Below are positions 49,260-59,520 of a stretch of DNA of 64,000 nucleotides, in pieces. Origin of the DNA: Ustulina deusta (taxonomy: Eukaryota > Ascomycota > Sordariomycetes > Xylariales > Xylariaceae); the NCBI GenBank assembly GCA_023159155.1, contig JAJNNX010000004.1, positions 1,302,001 to 1,366,000 of the forward strand. Reading direction: 5' to 3'. The notes below the pieces were generated by a model. It was not told where the DNA came from. It saw nothing but the letters and a program-made list of their open reading frames with translations, and searched no databases. Position 1 is the first letter of the stretch. Every line of letters begins with the position of its first letter. Position numbers and translations under genes: made by a program.

Positions 49260-50605
49260 TTACCTGTACATATTTAATGCCCACAGGATGTTCCAGTTTC
49301 GCCACCATGGTACACTACGTGTAGATATATCTTGCCTAATCACTCCCTGTGAACCCGCAACGGATGAATTTGGGCTCTTGCACGCCTTCATTCTGTCTAA
49401 ATCAGTATCGAAGGCCGCCAGGGCCTGGATTCCGACAAAAACATCCGCCGCCTTCATGGGACGATGCCCGTTTCGGGCCAACGCGTGCGCCATGCCGATG
49501 ATGTTCTTTATTTCCCGCCCGTTCAACATTGAGGCTGACACCTTGTCAAGAAATCGTGGGTTGGCCCATCCGGGTAATTGACCGTCACATGCACGCGCGA
49601 GTGAGTTGCGCCAGAGCTGCTTTTTACTTGGGGATGAAAGTACGGGATATGATATAGACAGGTGTATTCGTGACTTGAAGGCACTGTCTATGGCCTCAAA
49701 ACGGTTTGTCGTCAAGAACATGATGCCATCAAAGTATTCGACGATGCGTAAGAGGGCTGTTTATGTATTAGACTCTTCTCTGTTCCTGCGAGGGGCTTAC
49801 CCACATGATACCAATCCATTCCTCTCGAGTTCCTCTATGGTTCTCTCTTGCATGAAAACATCGGCTTCGTCGAGGAGCACAAGTGCTTTCCAACGAGTAG
49901 CAAGTGACAAGATCGTTTCTAAACGACGTTCAACCCAGGGCGCAGGTCCAATAATCTGCCCAGAGTTCAAAGGGAGTAGGGGCCGTTTGGTGCGGTCAGC
50001 TATACTTTCTAGTCACTTTATCAGTCATGAATAAGATTTGGCATAGATGCAGTTCCTTTACCAGCTGTGAATGTCTTGCCGACGCCTGGTGGTCCATGGA
50101 GAAGGAATATCAATCCCTTTCCTTTCCCCTTGATGAGATCGTCGAAACCATCGCCGTTGTCATCCTGCTGTTGTACCAATGATAGTATCAGATCCTTTTT
50201 CTCTTCCGGAAGCACTAAATTGCTGAAGGCTTCGTCGTTAAACCCAACCTCTTGAATCTTGGCAACTTCGAAATGTCCCCACACCTTGTTTTTCAATGAG
50301 TATCCCTGAATCCAGGAATTACATAACATTGTGTCTTCGTCTGACAGGCTTGGTTGAACTGTGGGGATTTTTGTGAATTTTTTGCGAGCCCCAACAGTTT
50401 GCCACTGAGCTGAGCAAAAATATTCCCCACCCTCGACAGACATGGCATCGTACATGGTACGCATGACAGAGATGGCGGGGATCCCGCACTCGGGTACATT
50501 TGTGAACTTTGGAAGACTTTCTGCATGGGCATATAAGAGAGGGCCGACAAAGGCGCAATCCTTGCAAATGGAGAAATAAGGCATCGATGGCGTCTCTAGG
50601 TGCAT
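49260..50605 (-). CDS. AAA+ ATPase of the fungal DUF7025/AAA type, N-terminally short, 3 exons
   Basis: 411-aa product from exons 50605-50062, 49999-49805 and 49756-49260; introns are GTAAAG...TATAG and GTGGGT...AACAG and phases agree. One AAA+ module: LVLPEEKKDLILSLV helix, Walker A GPPGVGKTFTA (about residues 170-180), Walker B ALVLLDEADVFM, ELERNGLVS, sensor-1 MFLTTNRFEAID, and arginine-finger region AFKSRIHLSISYP, followed by the lid (LNGREIKNIIGMAHALA). Core residues are intact, so ATP hydrolysis is plausible. Family members normally have several hundred more residues before the module; here only about 165 remain, and the divergent gene starts 169 bp upstream. Either the gene is 5'-truncated or an upstream exon is unrecognised. 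The cellular role of the family is poorly known. Confidence 0.78.
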
Positions 50606-50774
50606 ATGCGTGAGGGTCACATCAAGGCAGCCGGTCGCCTAACTTTGTGGTGATGCGTATGAGCTTTGCTGCAGCTGGCATTATATAGAGTAGAGTCGGC
50701 CGCCTCCCTCACAAGATACATTTGCCATCACGACATTTTCCTCCAATATCTATTTTCATCAGAGCAAAGTAATC
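50606..50774. promoter_or_regulatory. bidirectional promoter between AAA+ ATPase and Clr5-domain genes
   Basis: 169 bp separates the two divergent start codons. Sequence contains TATATAGAG (about 50681) and a CT-rich stretch, CCGCCTCCCTCAC. Inferred from gene arrangement only. Confidence 0.4.
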
Positions 50775-52962
50775 ATGCCGCTGCCAAACCCTCCCGGTCC
50801 CAACTGGTACGCGCCCAATCAATATTATGGGCTACCCGTGTACGGTAATGCCACCATGCAACACACTATGCCGGGTCCAAACACGCACCACTCCACTACA
50901 AATCTTGTGCCCGGTAGTGTACAGGAATTTGAGATCTCGGCATCAGTGCGGCATTCTGTCTCAGGTAATCCAGGCCCTAGCAATCCATACCGTGATCAAG
51001 ACGCTGCTTCTGCAAGAACAACTACACCGAGAAGATCTAGATACGGTATTCTGGACTGGGAAAGTCACAAGTCTCCGCTAAAAAGACTCTACCTGACAGA
51101 GAACAAGACTCTCAATGAGACTATGAAGATTATGAAGGACGAGCACTCCTTCAATGCATCGTAAGTCAAAATAATGAATTTGGGTGCTAGTGCTGAATTA
51201 TATATAGAGCCAAGCTTTACAAGGACAAGTTCAAGGAGTGGCAGTGGCAGAAATACCTTCCTGCTAAACAAGCCGACTTCATGGTGAGGAAGGCGGAGAA
51301 GCGAAAGAGAGAGGAGGGCAAGAAGACTGTGTTCTCCTACGGTGGAACTGTCTGGACAAGCCAGCAAGCTGAAAAGAGTTTATCGCGGTCAAAGAAAGCA
51401 CGGTACTCTGAAGATCTCATGGGTAGGTAAATTTGAATCGTTTACAGGTTCCTCTCTGAATCGGCGTAAACTGAGAAACTTGCAGATGTTAATACACCAT
51501 CGGTCGGCATCAACTACAAGACTCCTAAAGCAATCGCCCCGTCGCCTAGCGAAGCTTTGGCCGTTTCCCCGGCCCCTAATTTGGCTGCTTCTTCACCCAG
51601 AATAGCCCAAGACGAGGGAAGTGAACCTCGAGATCTCGACTCTGATCATGAGATGGAGTCACTTGATGGCGTTGAAAATCGTCCACTTGCGGAGGTCTAC
51701 GATGTTGAATCTGGAGATAGTGAGGATGAATCTGATGCTTCTATCGAGGCCCTCCCTCTGCGCTGGAAAGGTTTCTCGCGAGGCGAGCTCCTTTCAATGT
51801 GGAAAGCAGCACAGGGTCATATAAAGTCTGGCGAATGTCAGACTGCAGAAAGACTGCTGCTCCAAGTATTAAAAGGATATCGCCTCCTCCTCGGCCCTGT
51901 ACACAAAGAGGCAAACGAGGTTGTCTACGCACTCGCCAATTTGTATGCGCAGAACGATCGCATGCCAAAAGCTGATGAAACGATAGAGAGCCTGAGCCGC
52001 GAGCTCGTCAAAAGGCTCAGATACGGGCACAAGCGCACGCAGCAACATGTACTTCATGCTGTGGAACTCATGAACTCTTGGCATCGAGAAGAAGACGCGA
52101 TGGGATTGCTCGCGCATTCCAAGGAGCTGGTTGAGCAGGGTCGGGCTGTCACTCAAACCCGGGTTCTGCGGTCTGGCAGACGCGTCACGACAAATAACGG
52201 TCGAGGCAAAGGCAAAGGCAAAGGATCAATCCATCCCGCTGTTGAAAGTGACGACGAGTTGAGTATTGAGGATATCACGCACATGGTCATCCGTGATGAC
52301 AGCCCAGACAACTTGGAATTCGGCTTGACAATTGCTCGGTCACATGTCACCGCCAAGGACGAAGCGGTGGAGGGCTTACTCATCAAGATCATCGAGCTCT
52401 GCGAAATCAGCCTTAAAGATCGTGATATCCAGCATCTAACAGCAAGAGCAGAACTGCTGCGTCATATCAAATGTGTGGCACCATCGATGGCAACATGGGT
52501 GCGTACACAAAGTCGGAAGACGTCTTCAACACGATCTGGGCAAATTACGATTGGGATCGAGAGAAATTTTCGTCATTGGAGGTCATGGAGGCTGGCATGC
52601 AGCTTGCTCTCGAGATGTTCAAAGCGGCCTTTGAAGATGAAGCGAGGAATATGTTCAATCAAGTGTCGGAAACAGCCAACATGATATTCCATGCTGACGA
52701 TGAGCGGACCATCTGGATTCTAATATCGATCGGACTTGCTTACCAGACCTACGGGACTTGGAGCCAGGCAGAACGCTGGTTTGAGCATGCTCTCGCTAAC
52801 GCTTTGTCGGTTTGGGATGACGATGATGGGATTGTTAAGTCCCTTCAAAAAGGTGTCGATGAGAAGCACTTTTCGTATCTATCAGATGAAGGGAGACCAT
52901 TTAAGACCATATTTGGGGTTTCCGGAATCCAGATCATGCCTGGTCGGCTTTATATGTGCTAA
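50775..52962 (+). CDS. Clr5-domain protein with TPR-like C-terminal half; apparent frameshift
   Basis: Exons 50775-51160, 51208-51422 and 51486 onward, joined in phase (introns GTAAGT...TATAG, GTAGGT...TGCAG). The N-terminal 90 residues are low-complexity. At about 100-155 is a Clr5 domain (DWESHKSPLKRLYL, LNETMKIMKDEHSFNAS, YKDKFKEWQWQKYL), a helix-turn-helix-like module named after fission-yeast Clr5. A basic stretch and a Ser/acid-rich linker follow, then helical repeats (AERLLLQVLKGYRLLLG, ANEVVYALANLYAQ) of TPR type. Near 52470-52500 the coding frame shifts by one base: upstream LLRHIKC, downstream SEDVFNTIWANYDW to the family-typical end SDEGRPFKTIFGVSG. A 38-nt GT-AG segment (52480-52517) could bridge the frames but is unusually short. 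If a real frameshift, the product lacks its last ~150 residues. Confidence 0.72.
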
Positions 52963-53229
52963 AAAGAGAAGGGCAGGATTAGATTGACACGTGAAGTGGA
53001 AGTGAAATATATTTAGTGGCAAATCGGACTGGAAGATAACATGAGCCTAAAAAATGCGGGAACTTAAGACCTATTCCCTACGTATTAGGTCTTACAGCGT
53101 GTATTGCGCATGGTGAAAACAGTAAACCTCCCAAAATAAGAAATAATACTCGAGGCCCTTTTCACTGTCTCATGAAGTCGTGGAATAATCTCCCGCTGGC
53201 CTTGTCCGCGGTTCAATCGCCTAGATGTA

Positions 53230-53273
53230 AGCTAACACCCCCCCTTGCGAACCACCCCATCGCGACCCAGCTA
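53230..53273 (+). repeat. left terminal inverted repeat
   Basis: 44 bp ending CGCGACCCAGCTA; followed by ACCACC-type sequence also present in altered form inside the right end. Confidence 0.85.
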
Positions 53274-55110
53274 CCAAAATAGCCACCCACCAACTTTCGA
53301 AGCCATTATTCATAGCACAACATAGTATTTATAGCTAACTTTAGTGTTTTTATTAAATATTAAGACGTTCTAACCTTAATTATATTTTTAGTTTTTGTTT
53401 TTTCTGTTTCTAATACGTTTTTGTCCCTGGTTTTATTTATATATAGCGTTCGCTGTTGTAATTTTTGTTTGACTTGCTATACATAGGTTATACGAATAAA
53501 ACGATAACTAGGTAGCAATTTAACTGATTTGCGCTTCGATATAGTTTTTTTAGCTAGTTTAGTTTTTAATAGCTTAACGTATGCTTTTAAAATTGTAATT
53601 TTTTTGGCTTTCTAGTTAAGGGCTTTACTAGCCTTTATAAAAAATAACTTTTATAATAGGTTATTAAAAAAAAAGTAGTACTTAGCTAATTTTTAAGTTA
53701 TATATTATAAATTTTAGCTTTTTATAAGTATTGCAATTTTTATTTAGCCTAGTTTAAACTAATATTTAAGTATTTTAAATTAATTAGTTAATATAAGTAT
53801 TAGCTAAACTTTATAAGCAATATTTTTATTTTTAAGTATAATATATTTTAAAAATAATAGTAATTAGATATTTTTTAGTTATATTTTAACTATTGCTTAT
53901 ATTTTTTTAATAGTTTTTAATAATAAAATAGCGTTATAAGCCTGTTTATATACTATAATTATATTTTTTTTTAAAAGTATAATATTAAAGTAGCTTTTAA
54001 GTATTTTTTTAATTTTATTTTTAAGCTTTTTTTTTAATAAACTAAAAATTCTAACATTTAATGTTTATATAATATAGCTATAGTATAGTTTATAAAAAAT
54101 AAACTATATTTTGTTTAAAAAACAGAGCTATAAAAAGTTATTATTTATATATAAATTATAGCTATTATATATTAATATAACCTATATATTGCTAAAATAG
54201 CTTTAAATAAACAAAATAAAAATATTAATAAACTAATTAATAATAATAAAATTATAAATCTATTTATTAAGCAAAATTTTAAATTATTAGTTTTTAAATA
54301 AACTATAATTTATATTTAAAAACTATTAATTTTAAATATTAACTTTTTTAAAAATAAGTAGTAGTAATAAAGCAATATTTTTACTGCTAATATATTTAAA
54401 AAATATTATTTATTTGCCTTTTTTAATGTTTTTTTTTAAAGCTATATATATTAAAGCTTTATAAATAACCTAATAACTTTTTTTTATATTTTAGCTAATG
54501 CCTATTTTATTAGTATTAAAAAATTGTTTTAAAAATATATTTATTAGTTCGGAAGCTTTAAAACATTTAAAAAATAGTTTAATATTAGTTATAGTTGCTT
54601 TATTAACGCATAAATAACTAATAAATATTAATCTAGTAGTTTTTAGCTTAGGATTACAAAAAAAAAAACGTATATGCTATAACTTTTTAAATATTTTAGG
54701 GTTTCTAGAAGCTAATAGTATATATTTAGCTATATACTTAAATTTGACTATTAAAAGCATAAAACCTAGCCTGGCTTAACCTATAGCCCAATTAGTTAGT
54801 TTAGTTTTAAAATATATAGATAAGACCTAAAAATGTTAGTATAACTGCTTTTTAGTTGGAATACTATTAAAGCAGTAGTATATATATAACTGGTTAATAC
54901 CCTATTGAATAGCTGCTTATTTTTACGAAGTACTAAGTTGAACAATACAAACTATAGCTGCCGCACGCTATTAGTCGCTATATAAAGGCATTGCAATAAA
55001 AAGGAGTTAATTCTAAAAAAAATAAAGATAAAAAAAGAACATAAGAACTAAACGCAGTCGCGTTATTTAACAATTTTTAATTGAGGTGGTTGGGGTTAGT
55101 AGCGCGTTTT

Positions 55111-55154
55111 TAGCTGGGTTGCGATGGGGTGGTTTGCAAGGGGGGGTGTTAGCT
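55111..55154 (-). repeat. right terminal inverted repeat
   Basis: Inverse of the left repeat with two differences, both CpG in the left copy and CpA (on the compared strand) in the right copy. Confidence 0.85.
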
Positions 55155-55304
55155 TATAACGCGATAGGCGATTAGTGGCAGAAAATGTGCTTGACTTGGG
55201 ATAATTGTTTCTTCAATGTATAATAGACACAGGGCGCGGAACCAATATTTACGAAATTAGTTGAAGAATGATATCAACCTAAGTTCCGTATACTATTGTA
55301 TCGA

Positions 55305-56745
55305 TCATAGCAGCTTAAAAAAGCCGGGCCACAGTCCACTCGACGTGAATATTCCCTGGGGGTCAACAGCCTGTTGTGTGCCTATCAACCTTTGCTTGTT
55401 TTCTTCTCCGTATCCTGAGAAAGGATCTTGGCCCTTATTGGTATAGTTGATATACTTATAAGGGTGCAAAACATTTAGCACCTCGGCAGCCTCTTAAAAC
55501 CGAGCAAAGGTGCCTGCCGCTGAATCATCTTGTTGCCGGATCCAACCCACGGCAAGAAGGTTGACTGTAATTCTGTCAGATAGCTGCAGTCAGCCAAATG
55601 GGGTTGGATCTCAAGGGTCCTTACTAATCAAATGCCCTTCAACATCGATTCCGAGGGCGTTGCCACCTCTCGCCTTCATATTGCGGATGGCCGGTGTTGG
55701 CAACGAGTACGTGATCCATTGCGCAGCGCAGTAAGACCCCGGTTATTTTTTACTTTCTAAATCTCATCTTTGTAAATGCCTATACCTACTTTCCCCAGCT
55801 CCACGGACGGGAAATGGGTCAGGGTAGTAAAGACATTTCTTATGAATACGTTAGTCTCTGCGAATATATACCTAAGTATCCAGCCCGCTCACCTAGTCGT
55901 GCCTAAAGCAGCACCACCCCTGGTGCTGTTCGCTAGATTATTGATGCCTCCGGCCAATGCTGTCTGGCCAGGGATCCGGTTCAGGGCATCAAGACTGGAG
56001 GATTCTGGATCGGCCGGGCATAGCGTTGCGTGCTTGCCATTGAGTAGCTGTTTTGCGCAGCAGAATCCGAATACGTGTATTCGAGAACAAGATCTGTATC
56101 CTCTGCATCTTGGATCGTGAACAGTTTCTCGGCTTCTTCCAAGAACTGGCTCGTCTGATCGTCGCCGAAAACGCGGAAGCCGGTATACACTGGACCCTGA
56201 GAGAAAACACCGACCGTGAAGGAAGTGACGATACCGAAATTATTTCCACCGCCCCGAAGGGCAAAGTATAGATCTGGGTGCTCTGTTTCAGATACAATGA
56301 CGATGGTAGCGTTAGCTAGGACGACCTGCGTACATTAACCAATATCTAGGGACAAGAGCAGGCAAGCCTCACCTCGTACTCCTCACTTGTCCAATGCCCA
56401 GCCGTACTTGGGTGCGACAACCGATGTGCCACCACCAAGTGTAAAGCCGCCCATACCGACTTGCCCGACTCTACCTCCGATATACGCAAGACCGTATGGG
56501 TCAAGGGCAGCAAAGACCTGGCGTGAAGTTGCGCCACCTCCCACCTTGGCAGTAGCCATGTCTTCAGAGACCACTGTAGTGTTCATCCGGCTTAGATCGA
56601 TGGTGACGCCACTGGTGGATACTGAGTCGTCGGAATAGCGTGAGTGGCCGCCGCACTTGACTGTAAATCTGCACCAGTCGCTGACCAGGATCCCTAGGAT
56701 CTGAGAGACCTCTTGGGCAGACTCCGGCTCGACTCATTATTAGTA
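55305..56745 (-). pseudogene. FAD-linked oxidase (berberine bridge enzyme-like) pseudogene
   Basis: Homologous pieces follow the family order on the minus strand. FTVKCGGHS and SGVTIDLSRMN (about 56670-56580) and KVGGGATSRQVFAALDPYG, IGGRVGQVGMGGFTLGGG and KYGWALD (to about 56390) are the FAD-binding domain. After a frameshift/stop at 56390 come EYE-VVLANATIVIV, HPDLYFALRGGGNNFGIV and SQGPVYTGFRVF, with RYARPIQNPPV before a stop near 55981. FIRNVFTTLTHFPSVELG (about 55830) follows in another frame, and the C-terminal BBE domain YKYINYTNKGQDPFSGYG to DPQGIF ends with TGA at 55307-55305. The N-terminus, including signal peptide and the first part of the FAD domain, is missing. Such enzymes oxidise alcohols or sugars, often in secondary metabolism. 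Confidence 0.85.
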
Positions 56746-57069
56746 CGGAGTGACTCTAACCGCCAACCACCAACTCCGGAAGCCATTAGCCGTCGCTATC
56801 TAGGGCCATTACCGCATAACACGGACGAAACTGCTTCCTTTTCTTTTTCTTTTTTTTTTTGGGGGGGGGGGGGGGGGGGATTCTTGTTTTCCGTGCTAGT
56901 TATTCGTACAACAAAACTATAATTAAATCTGCCCGAGGTCGAAATATACCTAGCTATATAAATGACACCACCCACCAGATAATTATCTTGTAATGAACAA
57001 TGTTCCTTTAATTATAACAGGCAAAGTTTATAAAATCTAACAAAAGCGTTTCCTCTGCCAATTGCAATA
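56746..57069. other. short intergenic stretch with homopolymer tract
   Basis: The 5' truncation of the oxidase pseudogene falls at its left edge. It contains ACCACCAACTCCGGAAGCCATTA (56766-56788), similar to part of the transposon at 53288-53309, and the T11G19 tract. The right end should be the 3' flank of the DUF3176 gene. Confidence 0.5.
56850..56879. repeat. T11-G19 homopolymer tract
   Basis: Eleven T followed directly by nineteen G on the plus strand. Length is probably unstable and may be affected by sequencing error. Confidence 0.85.
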
Positions 57070-59275
57070 TTAATAACTTGGTACGAAGATGTCTGCTGCC
57101 CCAGCTTGATTCAACGTATACGTCTGGGGTTCATCAATAGGTGTGTTAAGAGGACGAATGTGCTCGTAAGAGGTCGAAGCAACCTGAGACGAAGGGGCCT
57201 CCTTGCTGGGGTTTATCTCCGTTACTTCACTTGACGACAATCCATGTTTCCAGCCTAAAGTGTTATGGTCATGCTGCAGTGGGTCAAGCTCTAACTGTTC
57301 TATCCCCTCGACGCCTGCTTGAATCTTTGCTAGCAAAGTGACCCTCGTATTCTTGGCCCTCTGCTTCATTTCGTTCACAGTTTGCGCTCCCTCGAGTATA
57401 TCAAGTACGGCAGGCCCTCGGGTCATGACGGCAAGACTACTAGACTTCCATGCCTGTGCGTGTCGCTCAGGGCTCGACTTGCTGCCAAGCGTAACAACAA
57501 GGAATATCGGGGTAACCGCGACAAGAAGCACGTGAAGGGCAATCCACGGCCATTGAATGGAATAAATAACGATAGTGACGGATTTTTGGCCTTGGAGGTC
57601 TCGACTAATTCCGTTGACACTCTCGTCTGCCGTACTACGCATAGCATTGCTCATACTGGCAGCAAGAGTGGTGAAAGTCGAGTTGAGGTCATTGCTAGAC
57701 TGGAATTGCTGGAGCACCGAGGGGGCGTATTGAAAGCCACCAACATCTATGTAGAATCCATTCAATCGGCCGCTAATGACCTCGTCATCGAATTTATATA
57801 AACGTGTTGAAAGGGTGTTGCGGATAAAAGAGCTGATGCTGTCAACCGCAGCCTGAGAGATGTTGTACGCACAGCCCGTAATACCGGATAGTAATGACAG
57901 GTCAGACCGAAAGATCTCAGAATAATACGGGCTGAATTCTATACTCGAAAAAATATGTGGGTCAAGGTCTCCCTCCCAGCCCTCTTTATAGGGCTGACAT
58001 GATTTGGGTACTCGATGAGCGTTGGAAACAGGTGAGGCAGTTTGTAGAAATGATCCATTGATGACCATATCCTTGTAGCTGTTTACACAGTACATAAGGG
58101 CGCATTCAGTCGCAGATATGGGGAGAGCTGGCCAAGCCGCCGAAGAATTGTTTGGATCCGCCGTGACTCGAATCATAGACATAGACCATATCAAAGTGTC
58201 CAGATCCTGCATGGCTACAGTCTCGCTTGCATTGCCTGTTCCGAAAGTCGACATTAGGACTGCCCCAAAGATGCCACCAACATCCTGACTAAAGTTAAAG
58301 CCATGATTGTACTGCCAGCCATTGCTATTGTCGATCACCAGGCCATTAGGGAGCCGAAATGCAGTCCCCCCATCAGAACCGATGGAGACTGCAAGGTTGC
58401 CTCTTGTCAGAGACGCATATAAAGCGCCCCGAGATTTGAGACGCTCAAGGCTGTTTGTGACATCACGGCATTGGGCGCAAACTGCGAGGGACTCATACAT
58501 AGGCCATTCGCACTCCACAGACGGGCATTTGAAAGGCGCCTGCAGATTGACATCCTCGAGTGGCCGGTCCAGTCCGTAGAGCACAGCAGATTGCATCGAT
58601 AGGTCCGCATCCACATCTACAAGTGTGCTATTTCCAGGGATGGCTACGGAGATGACTTGGTTAGGGATTGGTCCACACCCAAGTGGTAATGAGCAGCTTA
58701 CTTGGATCGAATAGCACTGCTTCCATCCTTATTTCAACGCCCTTAGAATATCTTATCGCTCTAGCCACAGTACTTGTAGCATCATCAACTAAAGAATGTG
58801 ATTGCTTGCGTTGGACAATCTGCTGAGCTAGGGGCTCAATAGCCAAGCTTAACAACACTGTTAAGGTGCCTATATACAGATATGACCTTCGAATATTAGA
58901 CTTTAGTAATGACGTCTTAGTCGTATCTTACTAAAGAAACTCGACTTACGTATGCTTGCATCTCAACATAACAAGAAGGCTTCCAAGAGGGCCTCGGCTA
59001 GCAGAGTCGATCCGTTCGAAATCTATCAGTGGCCTTAGCTGACCAGTGAAAAGAATCCATTTCCATTGACTGATCAATTCTTCTGCGGCTAATAGAAATG
59101 ATGCCTTGCTCGTAGTCGTCAGTATAGAGACGATGGCGTTCAATGTAACACCATGCCATAAGAAGATAGGTTCGCCGTCATATGCTAGCAGTAAAATTAC
59201 GAGAGCGACTAAGGACAACGCCGAAATGATTATTGCTAGGATTTCTAGCTTCCAGGAATAGAACATGGAAGACAT
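57070..59275 (-). CDS. DUF3176 family membrane protein, 3 exons
   Basis: 694-aa product from exons 59275-58950, 58886-58702 and 58643-57070; introns are GTAAGT...CGAAG and GTAAGC...CGTAG with ACTAA/CTAAC branch sites, and phases join cleanly. The DUF3176 signature is clear near the N-terminus: W at start of helix 1 (SWKLEILAIIISALSLVALV), LLAYDGEPI, LNAIVSILTTTSKASFLL, then the hallmark QWKWILF and RPLIDFERIDSASRGPLGSL. Exon 2 carries IGTLTVLLSLAIEPLAQQIV. A large Cys-containing, N-glycosylation-rich region of about 350 residues follows, then one membrane helix (WIALHVLLVAVTPIFLVVTLG) and a cytoplasmic tail. The function of the family is unknown. An additional upstream exon cannot be excluded. 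Confidence 0.88.
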
Positions 59276-59520
59276 GTGGATTGGAATAGATAAAGACTGT
59301 GGGTTGATTTGCTTGCGAGCCTCTGATGATCGTTAATAACGTGGGTCTTGGGAGGTTAGAGACGCAACAACGAGTAACAGCGGGCCATGGGGAAACCATG
59401 TACTTAAGTCAAAAATACAAGGAGACCTTCGATTGGGGCATCGAACTTGGCCGCATTCTAAGAGAGATCCCGAGCCTAGAGTATGTATACAGGTGCAACG
59501 TATGCGAGTAAGCTAGACCC
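59276..59520. other. 5' flank of DUF3176 gene
   Basis: Holds the likely promoter of the minus-strand DUF3176 gene; composition changes sharply to A+T-rich at about 59540. Confidence 0.4.

Larger units (their letters stand above)
53228..55156. mobile_element. DNA transposon with 44-bp terminal inverted repeats, RIP-degraded (Tc1/mariner-like by TA target)
   Basis: Terminal inverted repeats at 53230-53273 and 55111-55154 match at 42 of 44 positions, beginning AGCTAACACCCCCCCTTGC, each flanked outside by TA (53228-53229, 55155-55156). The 1925-bp length and the TA duplication fit a Tc1/mariner (Fot1/pogo) element. The interior is A+T-rich with no open frame, and I could not identify transposase motifs, so the family rests on the ends. 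An additional 9-bp match AATCGCCTA lies just outside both ends in inverted orientation; it could mean the true repeat is slightly longer. Confidence 0.78.

Noticed and set aside
59326..59511. 61-codon plus-strand frame upstream of the DUF3176 gene
   Set aside because: Lies in the expected promoter of the minus-strand gene and shows no recognisable motif.
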